From Calothrix sp. PCC 6303 (lineage in GTDB: Bacteria; Cyanobacteriota; Cyanobacteriia; Cyanobacteriales; Nostocaceae), in NCBI RefSeq assembly GCF_000317435.1, contig NC_019751.1, positions 5,208,001 through 5,272,000 on the forward strand: 64,000 nt of DNA, read 5' to 3'. Below are positions 8,936 through 17,808 of the stretch, piece after piece; within the stretch, counting starts at the first letter, position 1, and each line of letters opens with the position of its first letter. Under the pieces are notes generated by a model. It saw only the letters and a list, made by a program, of their open reading frames with translations, was not told the origin of the DNA and searched no databases. A program made the position numbers and the translations under genes.

Positions 8936-9499
8936 ATGAAATATATTAAGCGTCGCAGTAAACGGATCGAACTGTTTGTCGAAGTTGTTTTTTTAATAGC
9001 TTTGTTTATATTTGCACTCTTACTGGATTACGAGTTAGCTGCTTCCTTGTTCTGGCAGTTTTACTTAGTCATGGCTTTTTTAGCCTTAATCTTACTTCTT
9101 CCGGTATTCTTATTATCTCGGCGGAAACAAGAGTTGTGGCTTTTTCTTGGTTTTAATTTAAGTATTTTAGCTCTACAGTTTTTAGTTCTGAGTCCTGTTA
9201 AACCTTTTACAAAGTTTTATCTCGATATTAATAATGGGATGACAATTGAAAAGGTTCAACAGCTATTCACCCAGCATTTTCCGAAAAGCGGAGAGTTTCG
9301 TCAACCAGACTGGAGACTACATAACGAAAATAGGAATGATGCGGAGAATCATCAGTTGAATGGGAAGCGTTTTCTAGCGACACCAAACCAGAGCCTACAG
9401 TATAATCTTGATCTAACTGATGGTCGTTACGATGCTGAAGTTATGACTGTTTACTTCAAAGATGGCAAAGTGGTAGGAACGAATTATTCCGCCGATTGA
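8936..9499 (+). CDS. Unknown membrane protein, 3 TM plus BamE-like tail
   Basis: I do not recognise this 187-residue protein by name. It has a basic N-terminus (KRRSKR) and three hydrophobic segments at about residues 13-33, 38-60 and 66-88. A soluble C-terminal half of about 100 residues follows. That tail has the pattern NGMTIEKVQQLF...TVYFKDGKVVG, which resembles the SmpA/OmlA (BamE-like) fold, but the match is by eye only. It is monocistronic; an inverted repeat about 40 bp after the stop may act as terminator. Confidence 0.65.
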   Translation: MKYIKRRSKRIELFVEVVFLIALFIFALLLDYELAASLFWQFYLVMAFLALILLLPVFLLSRRKQELWLFLGFNLSILALQFLVLSPVKPFTKFYLDINNGMTIEKVQQLFTQHFPKSGEFRQPDWRLHNENRNDAENHQLNGKRFLATPNQSLQYNLDLTDGRYDAEVMTVYFKDGKVVGTNYSAD

Positions 9500-9537
9500 T
9501 TTGTACAGTGCGTAAGTTCTACTTGACTATAAGGCTT

Positions 9538-9582
9538 GTAGAGACGCTAAATCAAGAGTGCGATCGCCTCTCGCGTCTCTAC
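9538..9582 (+). repeat. GTAGAGACGC inverted repeat, possible terminator
   Basis: The 10-bp perfect arms GTAGAGACGC/GCGTCTCTAC flank a loop containing a HIP1 site, followed by ATTGTTTTT. Related GTAGAGACG palindromes occur at 46720-46748. It looks like a dispersed repeat that doubles as a terminator. Confidence 0.6.
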
Positions 9583-9609
9583 ATTGTTTTTGATAGAAAC
9601 TAATCGCTA

Positions 9610-9876
9610 TTAGCTAAATACTAAAGCTGGTTCCTCACAGAAATTGAAGACTGCTGAATCAGATTCTGACTCATCTTCGTAAGTAGCACATATATACCAT
9701 TCACAAGGCGAATCATTTGTGTATTCAGCCCAAGCAATTGTTGCTGTCTCCCCTGATGGAATCCCTGATTCTCCCAACTCAAATTCAGCCCAGTCTTCAT
9801 CATCAAGGGAAACCCATAGCTCTGTAATCGCTAAGTCGGTATTATTAGTTACTTGGAATGTGTATTGATCGGACAT
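9610..9876 (-). CDS. Small acidic protein of unknown function
   Basis: This is an 88-residue protein from the ATG at 9876, which has a GAGAAGG ribosome site. A longer in-frame start at 9915 has no such site. It is strongly acidic (about 20 Asp and Glu), with a beta-rich pattern of alternating hydrophobic residues (FQVTNNTDLAITELWVSL) and three cysteines. No signal peptide or known motif was found. It may bind metal or a basic partner, but I have no evidence for a specific function. Confidence 0.6.
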   Translation of the reverse strand: MSDQYTFQVTNNTDLAITELWVSLDDEDWAEFELGESGIPSGETATIAWAEYTNDSPCEWYICATYEDESESDSAVFNFCEEPALVFS

Positions 9877-10289
9877 AAAAACCTTCTCACTGTAAATGTT
9901 GGTCTTTTCAGTCACCGATTATACTCACTATATTTTGCTGTAACCTGCGTTGAATTGCTGAAATATTTATATAAACCTCGTTTATCTTGAGAAGTGTAGT
10001 TTTGGCGTATCCAGCCCTACGGGCTTATGCTAGTAAGTGATTTTACACTTAAAGTTCAAGCATTAAACTACAAAGGTCGATAAAATCCAGGGTTTTGGTT
10101 TTAGGTTCCATAAAGCCTTGAGATTTCCCACCTGGCTAAGTGGTCAGCACCATTTTAGGTCTTTCTGTTACATCTTATTTGTCTCTCGGTAAACCAGGAA
10201 AGATGTTGTCTCATCAACAATCGGAGAAAATCTTCAAATCCATGTTTGCAGACGAATTTAACACCCATCCAACCGTTGCTTTTGCCAAA
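9877..10289. other. Spacer with composite dispersed repeat
   Basis: No gene. It contains one composite repeat (9973-10034, annotated separately). The rest shows nothing I can interpret. Confidence 0.45.
9973..10034 (+). repeat. Family C end plus TAAGCCCGTAGGGCTGG repeat
   Basis: This repeat starts AAACCTCGTTTATCTTGAG and continues to AGTTTT, then the motif CAGCCCTACGGGCTTATGCT. The same two modules occur in the same order on the minus strand at 36454-36533 with a longer gap between them. The first module is also the terminal repeat of the element at 25848-25946. Confidence 0.6.
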
Positions 10290-11429
10290 TCAAACACTAA
10301 ATAACCTTACCGCTTCCCCAAAAGGAAATTCTTCTAACTGCAAACCACCTGGTGTCACCACCCACAACACAGGCAAATCGGGTTTTTGTGATGGAAATTC
10401 ACCATAACCATCAGTTAAATAAACACATATTCCTGGATTTTGTCCATACCAATTTGCTGCTACCCGCTGGAAAAATGGTACAAATGATGTGCCACCACCA
10501 CCTTGGGGCTTAGGCATGATACTATCTGGAGTTAGTTCATAGGGTCCATAAGCTTCAGCATCAACATAATAGAGTTCACACCTTAAGTGGGGATAAGCAC
10601 TCAAAATCCCGTAAACTTCGGCAACAAATATCCGTAACTGTTCATAATCCACTGAACCACTAGTATCAATCGCAACGTAGATATTAACTGATTCACCTTG
10701 CAAGGTTTCCAAATATAGCTGTTGTCCAATGAAGCGACGATCAAAGCCAGAAAAATCTGTGGGAGTCTGTACCAGATAGCGCCATAAATAGGTGCGCCAA
10801 TCGACTTGAGGGGAAGTGACTATGCCCAATTCCCGTTCGATTCCAGCCGCAACTTTACCTTGCCCAGATGTACTGGCAATTACTGATGCTTGTTGTAGCG
10901 CGTTACGCCAATGTGCTTCTAAAGCTGCTTTGTGTGCTGTCGATAAACTATCATCACCAATGCTATTGCCTTCACCTTCTAATAAATCTGCATTCGCATC
11001 TTCCCAAAGAATCTCATATTTTTTGACATCTTTGAGGAGAATTTCATAAATTTCCTCAACGTTGAGATTTTCTAATTGGGTATCACGCAAGCCACCTGGT
11101 GGTAATTCCCAGTTATTTTGTTGCATAATAATTCCGTTGGTGACGATATCTGCTGCATAATTCCACAGTAAGGAATGACGTACACCTCGACGGGGTATAT
11201 GTAGGAGTGCTGCGTGCAAGACTTCATGGAGTAGCAAACCATCTCGTTGGTTGGGAGTCAAAGAAAGTATGTATTGGGGATTGTAAAAAACATTTTCACC
11301 ATTGGTTGCAGCACTACTGATTTTTTCAGTGGGGATAAAGTGGGTGAATAGGGCTAAAGTGGCAAAAAACGGTGATTTTTGCTGGAGGCGTAATATACTA
11401 TCACTAATAATTTTTTGGTTATCGTCCAT
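10290..11429 (-). CDS. VWA-like metallopeptidase (DUF2201 type)
   Basis: This protein of about 379 residues has two parts. The N-terminal half has a zincin-like motif, HEVLHA (H69, E70, H73 counted from the TTG two bases upstream of the ATG). The C-terminal half is a VWA-like domain with a MIDAS-type IDTSGS near residue 255 and a later LTDGYGEFP. This layout matches the DUF2201/VWA-like proteins usually encoded beside a MoxR ATPase. That holds here: the ATPase gene lies 150 bp upstream on the same strand. The pair probably forms a chaperone-like complex that matures or remodels a partner; the target is unknown. The ATG at 11429 is preferred. Confidence 0.85.
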   Translation of the reverse strand: MDDNQKIISDSILRLQQKSPFFATLALFTHFIPTEKISSAATNGENVFYNPQYILSLTPNQRDGLLLHEVLHAALLHIPRRGVRHSLLWNYAADIVTNGIIMQQNNWELPPGGLRDTQLENLNVEEIYEILLKDVKKYEILWEDANADLLEGEGNSIGDDSLSTAHKAALEAHWRNALQQASVIASTSGQGKVAAGIERELGIVTSPQVDWRTYLWRYLVQTPTDFSGFDRRFIGQQLYLETLQGESVNIYVAIDTSGSVDYEQLRIFVAEVYGILSAYPHLRCELYYVDAEAYGPYELTPDSIMPKPQGGGGTSFVPFFQRVAANWYGQNPGICVYLTDGYGEFPSQKPDLPVLWVVTPGGLQLEEFPFGEAVRLFSV

Positions 11430-11581
11430 CAACTTGGGATTTGGGGTGATTTGAAATAGGATTACTGTTGGTGCGTGACACCGTACATAAACCCTGATTC
11501 AGCGTATATGATTGCTCAAGGTGTCACACACCCTACGCTCAATTTATGTACTACTGTTGCACTTTATTTAATCCTCATTCC

Positions 11582-12598
11582 TTAACTTGATAATGAAGTA
11601 AGTACATAGTCTTTGCGTAAATCCTGGATAAATTTATCTAAATTGGGGTCTTTTTTCATTAATACTGCTAAAACTCCCATTTGTCCTTTACTCCGCATCA
11701 ATCTGAATAAATCAGTGACAAATAATTTTACCCATTCTGCTGTTGCCTGCTTATTTAACCAAGTAAAAGCGTTGTATGCTTGATTAGCATCTGTTGCCCG
11801 CATGGTTAAACCAATAGTTGTGGCATACTTTGCTGAAGGTTCAGTGGGGAAGGGAACCTTCTCGCCTTTACCTTCTAATATGGGCATTAAGTTGGGTAGA
11901 TTTTCATATAAATTAATGAAAGCTGTAAATTCTGCTGCTGCACCAATACCAACTGCTGGAGAAATATCTAGCCCTACTTGATGTAAAGCACTTGCCATTT
12001 CCCAGGTACGGGGTGTGGGGAAAGCTGGTTGATGGGGGTCTAGTTTGTGTAAAAGTGTGGAACGGAAGGAAAGAAAAGCGATAATTTGTTCGTGTAGTCC
12101 TTTGATTAAGGCATATGCTTTGAAGCTATCAAAATCGGCATGTACTTCCAAATGTAGGAATCTATTAGCTAAAGGTGCAGGCATATCAAATACTGCTGCC
12201 CTATCTTCCTTGCGGTTGCCTGCTGCCCAAACAAACCAAGCATCTGGGACAATATAGGAGCCGACACGACGATCTAAAATTAGTTGTTGGGCAACTCCTT
12301 GCATTGCTGGTGGTGCCATATTTAATTCGTCAAGGAATAAAATACCTTTACCAGTGCGGGGAAGAAACTCTGGGGGAAACCACTTGGAAATTCCGTTCTC
12401 TGCCACAGGTAAACCACGTAAATCTGTGGGGGCAAGTTGTGAGAGTCGTACATCGACAAAATCAATCTCATTTTCACGGCTGATTTGATTGACAATACTA
12501 GACTTGCCGATGCCGGGGGCACCCCAAATCATGGTACTAATTTGCAGGTTTTTACGGATAAGATTATCTAGATATGCTTTTAAATCAGCCGGAGTCAT
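11582..12598 (-). CDS. MoxR-family AAA+ ATPase
   Basis: This 338-residue AAA+ protein has Walker A GAPGIGKSS (residues 26-34) and Walker B ILFLDELN (D90, E91). A sensor-1 like AAGN follows, then a winged C-terminal region. MoxR ATPases act with VWA-domain proteins to insert metals or assemble complexes. The downstream gene on the same strand encodes such a VWA protein, so the two are likely one operon. The gene is divergent from ycf46 across 169 bp, which should hold both promoters. Confidence 0.9.
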   Translation of the reverse strand: MTPADLKAYLDNLIRKNLQISTMIWGAPGIGKSSIVNQISRENEIDFVDVRLSQLAPTDLRGLPVAENGISKWFPPEFLPRTGKGILFLDELNMAPPAMQGVAQQLILDRRVGSYIVPDAWFVWAAGNRKEDRAAVFDMPAPLANRFLHLEVHADFDSFKAYALIKGLHEQIIAFLSFRSTLLHKLDPHQPAFPTPRTWEMASALHQVGLDISPAVGIGAAAEFTAFINLYENLPNLMPILEGKGEKVPFPTEPSAKYATTIGLTMRATDANQAYNAFTWLNKQATAEWVKLFVTDLFRLMRSKGQMGVLAVLMKKDPNLDKFIQDLRKDYVLTSLSS

Positions 12599-12767
12599 GA
12601 TGTTGGGGGATACATTGTATACAGTCTTATTCCTAGTATTCCCAGTAGTTACAGGAGAAATTTAAATTTGGGTAAAGAGATAGCAGAGGAAGAAAATATA
12701 TTTTTACCCCTATTCACGACAGGCTGTTTTATGAGAGGTTAATTGGTGAAGGTGTGGAGATATAGCT

Positions 12768-14276
12768 ATGGCATTCCGTGACGAGTTTAAATTATTAATG
12801 CGATCGCGTTATCCTTTAATCTATATTCCTACCTATGAGGAGGAGCGAGTAGAGGGGGCAATTCGGGAAGAGGCTGCACTTCAAGGAAATCGTTCTGTTT
12901 ATACTTGGGATTTTGTAGATGGGTATCAAGGAAACCCCAATGATGCGGGTTTTGGCAAGCGTAACCCGTTACAGGCTTTGGAATTGGTGGAAAAAATCCC
13001 GGCAACTGCTGGGGCTGTATTTATTTTGCGGGATTATCATCGATTTTTGGATGATGTGGCGATTTCTCGGAAGTTACGGAATTTAGCGAAGTTATTGAAA
13101 TCCCAACCGAAAAATATTGTCTTGTTGTCACCACGTTTAGCTATCCCTGATGATTTAACTGAGGTGCTGACGGTGATGGAGTTCCCGTTACCTACAGGGG
13201 GAGAAATTAAACAGGAAGTGGAAAGGTTGTTACAGGGGACAACAAATAAACTATCTGGTAAAGTTTTTGATGATTTGATCCGTTCTTGCCAAGGGTTGAG
13301 TATGGAAAGGATTCGCCGAGTTTTGGCAAAGGCAATTGTTACCCATGGCGAAATTCAACCGGAAGACGTGGATTTGGTGTTGGAGGAAAAGCGCCAAACT
13401 ATCCGCCAAACTCAAATTTTGGATTTTATCCCAGCAACTGAACAGATTTCTGATATTGGTGGGTTAGATAATCTCAAAGATTGGTTGGTACGTCGGGGTG
13501 GTTCGTTCACGGAGAAGGCTCGGCAATACGGTTTACCCCATCCCCGTGGGTTACTTTTGGTGGGGATACAGGGTACAGGTAAATCTCTGTCTGCCAAAGC
13601 TATAGCCCACAATTGGCATCTTCCCTTATTAAGGTTGGATGTGGGTAGATTGTTCGCTGGGTTGGTGGGAGAATCAGAATCCCGCACTAGGCAAATGATT
13701 CAAGTTGCTGAAGCTTTGGCACCCTGTATATTGTGGATTGATGAGATTGATAAATCCTTTGCTGGTTTGGGTAGTAAAGGTGACGCGGGAACTACAAACC
13801 GAGTATTTGGGACGTTTATTACTTGGTTAGCGGAAAAAACCTCACCTGTATTTGTGGTGGCAACTGCAAATGATATTCAAGCTTTACCACCAGAAATGTT
13901 ACGGAAAGGCAGATTTGACGAAATATTCTTTATTGGTTTACCCACCCAAGTAGAAAGAAAAGCCATATTTGAAGTACATTTATCACGATTGCGATCGCAT
14001 AACCTGAAAAACTACGATATAGATAGGTTAGCCTACGAGACTCCCGATTTTTCTGGTGCAGAAATTGAGCAAACTCTAATTGAAGCTATGCACATCGGCT
14101 TTAGCCAAAACCGCGATTTCACCACCGATGATATTTTAGAGGCAGCTAGCCAAATTATCCCCTTAGCTAGAACCGCACAGGAACAAATTCAACAACTCCA
14201 AGAATGGGCAGCCTCCGGACGTGCTAGACTAGCCTCGAAAAATAGTCCCTTGGATAATTGGCGACAGAGTAATTAA
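12768..14276 (+). CDS. ycf46: Ycf46, AAA+ ATPase
   Basis: Ycf46 is an AAA+ ATPase conserved in cyanobacteria and algal plastids, and has been linked to carbon acquisition in Synechocystis. The 502-residue protein has a degenerate N-terminal ATPase-like region (residues 1-210) and a full C-terminal AAA module. Walker A is GIQGTGKS (266-273), Walker B ILWIDEID (321-328), followed by FVVATAND as sensor 1 and the arginine region LRKGRFDE. It ends before a perfect hairpin. The proximity of the divergent MoxR operon may be chance. Confidence 0.93.
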   Translation: MAFRDEFKLLMRSRYPLIYIPTYEEERVEGAIREEAALQGNRSVYTWDFVDGYQGNPNDAGFGKRNPLQALELVEKIPATAGAVFILRDYHRFLDDVAISRKLRNLAKLLKSQPKNIVLLSPRLAIPDDLTEVLTVMEFPLPTGGEIKQEVERLLQGTTNKLSGKVFDDLIRSCQGLSMERIRRVLAKAIVTHGEIQPEDVDLVLEEKRQTIRQTQILDFIPATEQISDIGGLDNLKDWLVRRGGSFTEKARQYGLPHPRGLLLVGIQGTGKSLSAKAIAHNWHLPLLRLDVGRLFAGLVGESESRTRQMIQVAEALAPCILWIDEIDKSFAGLGSKGDAGTTNRVFGTFITWLAEKTSPVFVVATANDIQALPPEMLRKGRFDEIFFIGLPTQVERKAIFEVHLSRLRSHNLKNYDIDRLAYETPDFSGAEIEQTLIEAMHIGFSQNRDFTTDDILEAASQIIPLARTAQEQIQQLQEWAASGRARLASKNSPLDNWRQSN

Positions 14277-14312
14277 ATTCCGTCCATGTTGAAATTCAAA
14301 GTTTTTAATTTT

Positions 14313-14344
14313 ATTGTAGCGACTGTCAAGACAGTCGCTACAAT
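14313..14344. terminator. Perfect hairpin between convergent genes
   Basis: A 15-bp perfect stem with a 2-base loop (core GTAGCGACTGTC/GACAGTCGCTAC) lies between ycf46 and the convergent hydrolase. It probably serves both transcripts as a terminator, though T-tracts are weak. It also resembles small dispersed palindromes of cyanobacteria. Confidence 0.6.
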
Positions 14345-14347
14345 AAA

Positions 14348-15610
14348 TTACTTGCAATAATTTTGCTTAATAAAATTAATTTCTTTGATTAAGCCTTCTG
14401 CATGAATCAAACCTACATAGCCTCGGAATTTAGGATTGCTTTTATAGTCGTATACGCTAACATGAGGAACTTGAGCAATATTATTGCGTAGCCTCAAAAT
14501 ACCACTTTTATCTGAAAAATAAATATTTTCAACTACTTTATCAACTCCGATTGTAATTGACTGCCAAACATTTTCTGCGTTGGGGATTACTTTCTCTAAA
14601 GTATTATTAATCCCTTGTAAAGCAGTTGTCATGCCTGCAACTTTTTGTAGTCTAGCAATAACTATATTGATTAGTTCTTCTTCAAATTCTAGAATATTTT
14701 TTACAAGAATATCTGCCGTTTGTTTACAGTTCCAATAGCCAGTATGAGCATCAGCAACGGCGGGAGAAACTGCTGCTAGAGACAAAATTTGACTGATATC
14801 AGGAATAGACGCAGTTGCAGCTTTGATAACCGGTGATTTAATCAAATTGTGAATCATTTTTTCAAGATTATTTGCATCTGTCGCAATGAATTTATCTTGA
14901 ATCAATAGGCGAGATTGCTCATTCGTTCTCAAGCTAGAAGCAATAGGATATGCGATTAAATCAGAAGCATGGATGATGTTAACCCATCTTAGAGTTCCAT
15001 TTGGATATTTTGCAACAATCTCATCCACTCTATCGTTAATGATCTCTGGCTTAATATCTAACATTAAATTAAATAATAGGATGGGTGAACCCATTGTCGC
15101 AATACTTTTTAACTGGATTTTTTCCCCAATTATCGAACGAAATTTATAAGCAGAGTCATCACAATTAAATCGATCGGAGAAAAGCATATCCCAGAAAATA
15201 ATACTCCCCATTGAATGAGTAATTATATGAAGTTCTTTTTCTTGTGGATAATTATTTATATAATCTTCTAGATGTTCTGTGATTGATTTACGTATTTTTT
15301 CTCCTCTGTCTGAGTTCATATAAGTAAGTGCATCTCCTACAAATGCAGAAAGAAAACCTTGCCTAAATTCTTGACCTCTAAAAATCTCATCCGAATTAAT
15401 ATGTGGACTTTCATTTTTAATTAATTCTAAGTCTTGACTAACGAAATTCCATACTGTCCCTTGATGTCTAAAAATATCAGCATGAAAACCACTATGGAAA
15501 TAAGGCAAAGGTAGATTTTTCTGGGAAAACTCTTTCCTAATTAGTGTTTTTAGAGGATCTGCAAAGTGGGTTTTAGATTCGGCTACACCATGAATAAAAA
15601 ATACAAGCAT
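14348..15610 (-). CDS. Predicted alpha/beta serine hydrolase, lipase-like
   Basis: This is a 420-residue cytosolic protein. The N-terminus LVFFIHGVAESKTHF gives a beta strand and an oxyanion HG motif. IITHSMGSIIFWD (near residue 152) is the nucleophile elbow with the catalytic Ser. Later GSPILLFN and WVNIIHASDLIAYP fit an alpha/beta hydrolase with possible Asp and His. The C-terminal third holds a hydrophobic stretch (PVIKAATASIPDISQILSLAAV) and no clear domain. Substrate unknown. It has no operon partners. The long N-terminal insert and the lone position make assignment to a known subfamily unsafe. Confidence 0.7.
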   Translation of the reverse strand: MLVFFIHGVAESKTHFADPLKTLIRKEFSQKNLPLPYFHSGFHADIFRHQGTVWNFVSQDLELIKNESPHINSDEIFRGQEFRQGFLSAFVGDALTYMNSDRGEKIRKSITEHLEDYINNYPQEKELHIITHSMGSIIFWDMLFSDRFNCDDSAYKFRSIIGEKIQLKSIATMGSPILLFNLMLDIKPEIINDRVDEIVAKYPNGTLRWVNIIHASDLIAYPIASSLRTNEQSRLLIQDKFIATDANNLEKMIHNLIKSPVIKAATASIPDISQILSLAAVSPAVADAHTGYWNCKQTADILVKNILEFEEELINIVIARLQKVAGMTTALQGINNTLEKVIPNAENVWQSITIGVDKVVENIYFSDKSGILRLRNNIAQVPHVSVYDYKSNPKFRGYVGLIHAEGLIKEINFIKQNYCK

Positions 15611-15879
15611 TGTTTTCGTTCTGATATTTTTTATATATAATTAGCCTAATTTACTCGACTAATATCTAATTTTGTATTGTGGAAACAACGTAAATTTGTT
15701 TTAAATAAGCATCTGTCTTAATATTTCACATGTAGCTATGTAGGATCAATTCTTACGCTAGTGAGAAGCTTTACGTAGTCCAACCTACAAGCTTGTGATC
15801 CCGAACTAATAATTTTCTCCACCAGACAGCTATAATTAGGGGCTAGAAACCGAGGATTAGGAAAACGGGGATTGAGAAC

Positions 15880-16434
15880 ATGTTTGTCAACATCATCAAA
15901 TATATACTGGGGATCTTTTTAGCGATCGCTATTTTAGCTGGGAGTGGTTTGGCAACTGCCCTATACTTTGTCAACCGAACTGCAATTACTCCCCCAAAGC
16001 CAATTTATGCCAATGATAAGGAGGAATTAGCTAAAAAAGCAGCTAAAAATCCGCCAAAACCCGCAGTTAGCAAAAAAGCAAATACAACTAAAACCCCTGC
16101 TGCGAAACCTACTGCTACCCCGACAGCAGAAACCACAGTAGAAGCGTTACCCGCTAACGCATATAATGCTCGTGTAACCTGGTCTAAAGGTTTGAGTTTG
16201 CGTGCTGAACCCCGTGCTGATGCGGAAAGTGTTGGTGGAGTTGGTTTTGACGCTAAAGTTATTGTAATTGAAGAAAGCGCCGATCAAGTTTGGCAAAAAA
16301 TTCGCATTGAAGGTAGTGAAAAAGAAGGTTGGGTGAAAGCTGGTAATACCAAAAAAGATGATGGGCAACCAGATGATAGCCAAAGTGATGACAACAATCA
16401 AACAGATGATCAAGGTGATGCAGAGCAGCGTTAA
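15880..16434 (+). CDS. Membrane-anchored SH3-domain protein
   Basis: This 184-residue protein has an N-terminal membrane anchor or signal (residues 5-30, IIKYILGIFLAIAILAGSGL). A Lys/Ala/Pro/Thr-rich linker (48-85) follows. The bacterial SH3 domain (residues about 95-155) contains GLSLRAEPRADAESVGGV and VWQKIRIEGSEKEGWV. A very acidic Asp/Gln tail rich in DD repeats ends the protein. Bacterial SH3 domains commonly bind cell wall peptides. The product probably sits in the periplasm, anchored in the inner membrane. Confidence 0.8.
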   Translation: MFVNIIKYILGIFLAIAILAGSGLATALYFVNRTAITPPKPIYANDKEELAKKAAKNPPKPAVSKKANTTKTPAAKPTATPTAETTVEALPANAYNARVTWSKGLSLRAEPRADAESVGGVGFDAKVIVIEESADQVWQKIRIEGSEKEGWVKAGNTKKDDGQPDDSQSDDNNQTDDQGDAEQR

Positions 16435-16540
16435 GATTGGTTCAATTGAGACAAATATTTTAGTCACACTTTCCTTTTTCCTAGCGTTGGTTCAAAAGTG
16501 CGATCGCCAAGATCGATTATTCGACTAAAGTGATAACTGA

Positions 16541-17176
16541 TTAATGTGGTAAAATCTTGGTTGATATTGGGTAAGTTGGAAGTCGGAAATTACTCAATAA
16601 GAACTGATAGTGGGTTGCAAATGCTTGCTTGACTTCAGGTAAGACTATTTTCTTTTCCCAATCAGTCTGCAATTTCTGAAGATTTCTGGCTTGAAGTTCT
16701 TCAATCGATAGATGGCTATTTTCCCACCAATATATACTGAAAAATGAACCAACCATGTGAGATGCACCATCGGCAGATGAAACTATTTTAATTTCGTCTG
16801 TCGCCGATTTTAACTCACTAATATCTTTACGATCTATTACTTCTATATTATTCATTACTTGCTGGGCTAATTCAATACCAACACCTTCATCTATCAGGAA
16901 GCTTTCCCCTGTAACTTTTGATTTAGTTGCTGATTGATTAGTGATCTTCCCATAATCATGCATCCATACAAGAAGCAAAACCAAGTCTTGATCTGCGTCT
17001 TGGTAGATTTGACAAAGCTCTAAACTAATTTGTTCGACTATCTTGAGATGGTGTTTGACATACCATTTATGGTGAATGAAGTGCGGATCTTGTGCCATCT
17101 TCACAATTTCGCTTCTAACTCTATCAATAATCTGTAATTCTTTCACCAGTACCCCGTTATTTTCTCTTGATACCAA
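16541..17176 (-). CDS. HD-domain phosphohydrolase
   Basis: About 211 residues. The HD signature is present: His in YVKHHLKIVEQ, then WMHDYGK with the metal-binding His-Asp (residues about 75-80), and a later HMVGSF. HD proteins hydrolyse phosphate esters, often nucleotides. The track start at 17176 is a TTG; a GTG at 17146, directly after a GGGG stretch, is a plausible alternative and would shorten the protein by ten residues. Function beyond the fold is unknown. Confidence 0.8.
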   Translation of the reverse strand: MVSRENNGVLVKELQIIDRVRSEIVKMAQDPHFIHHKWYVKHHLKIVEQISLELCQIYQDADQDLVLLLVWMHDYGKITNQSATKSKVTGESFLIDEGVGIELAQQVMNNIEVIDRKDISELKSATDEIKIVSSADGASHMVGSFFSIYWWENSHLSIEELQARNLQKLQTDWEKKIVLPEVKQAFATHYQFLLSNFRLPTYPISTKILPH

Positions 17177-17808
17177 GTTGCGTTCTATCCTAGCAGTTCG
17201 AGTCGTAATTGCTAAAGCAACAGCAATTACTTAGGGCTTGCTGAATAACTATAAAACATATATTTATCAATGCTTTCAGGCTTTTTTGTGCGGGGAAAGT
17301 GCAAGGAAATAAGGGTTTGAGGTTTAAAAAACTTGCATTCAGATTTATTAGAATACAAAAAAACAGAAAAAATAAAGGTAAAACTGTTCCCTGTTGCCTG
17401 TTCCCCGTTCCCTACCCCCACTAGAAGACTTTTTCAGCAGACCCTACTTAGAACAAAATATGTATTATGCAATACCTTGGTCTTACCTTTCTCTCAGCGT
17501 AAAAATCACTTAAAATACTAAACAAATTTCGGTATTCAATTGTTTGTGGATGATAGTTCTGATAATCGGTTCCAATGTCAAAAAGTTTTCGGAGATTTAC
17601 GGAATTTCACTATGCAAGTTTGATTCTAAATAGTGGAACAAAAGTTACATAAATTAAAATGTCTCAATTTGACCCGTGGAGTAAGTACAAACTCAGAAGA
17701 GAAAGCTCTTAATTCCATCAGCTAAATATACATATAAATTTCGCAGGTTTGAGGCTCAAGACTACCACAGGGTATAAATCTATCCATTTGGACTTTGGAC
17801 AAAAAATT
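17177..17808. other. Spacer holding a family B MITE and a promoter region
   Basis: No gene. A 211-bp mobile repeat fills 17234-17444. The remaining 360 bp upstream of the peptidoglycan-binding gene are AT-rich and must contain its promoter. Confidence 0.5.
17234..17444 (+). mobile_element. MITE-like element, family B copy 1 (211 bp)
   Basis: The element begins GGGCTTGCTGAATAACT and ends TTCAGCAGACCC. The inverted ends match at 10 of 12 bases. It is flanked by a perfect 6-bp duplication, TACTTA (17228-17233 and 17445-17450). It shares most of its length with 52469-52690. It contains no credible gene, so it is a non-autonomous derivative of an insertion sequence. Confidence 0.85.

Noticed and set aside
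12045-12522. Frames opposite or overlapping the MoxR gene
   Set aside because: They are shadows of the intact AAA+ frame, which has all motifs.
17227-17521. Two short frames in the spacer before the peptidoglycan-binding gene
   Set aside because: They lie within or across a MITE-like repeat that also exists at 52469 without keeping the frames.
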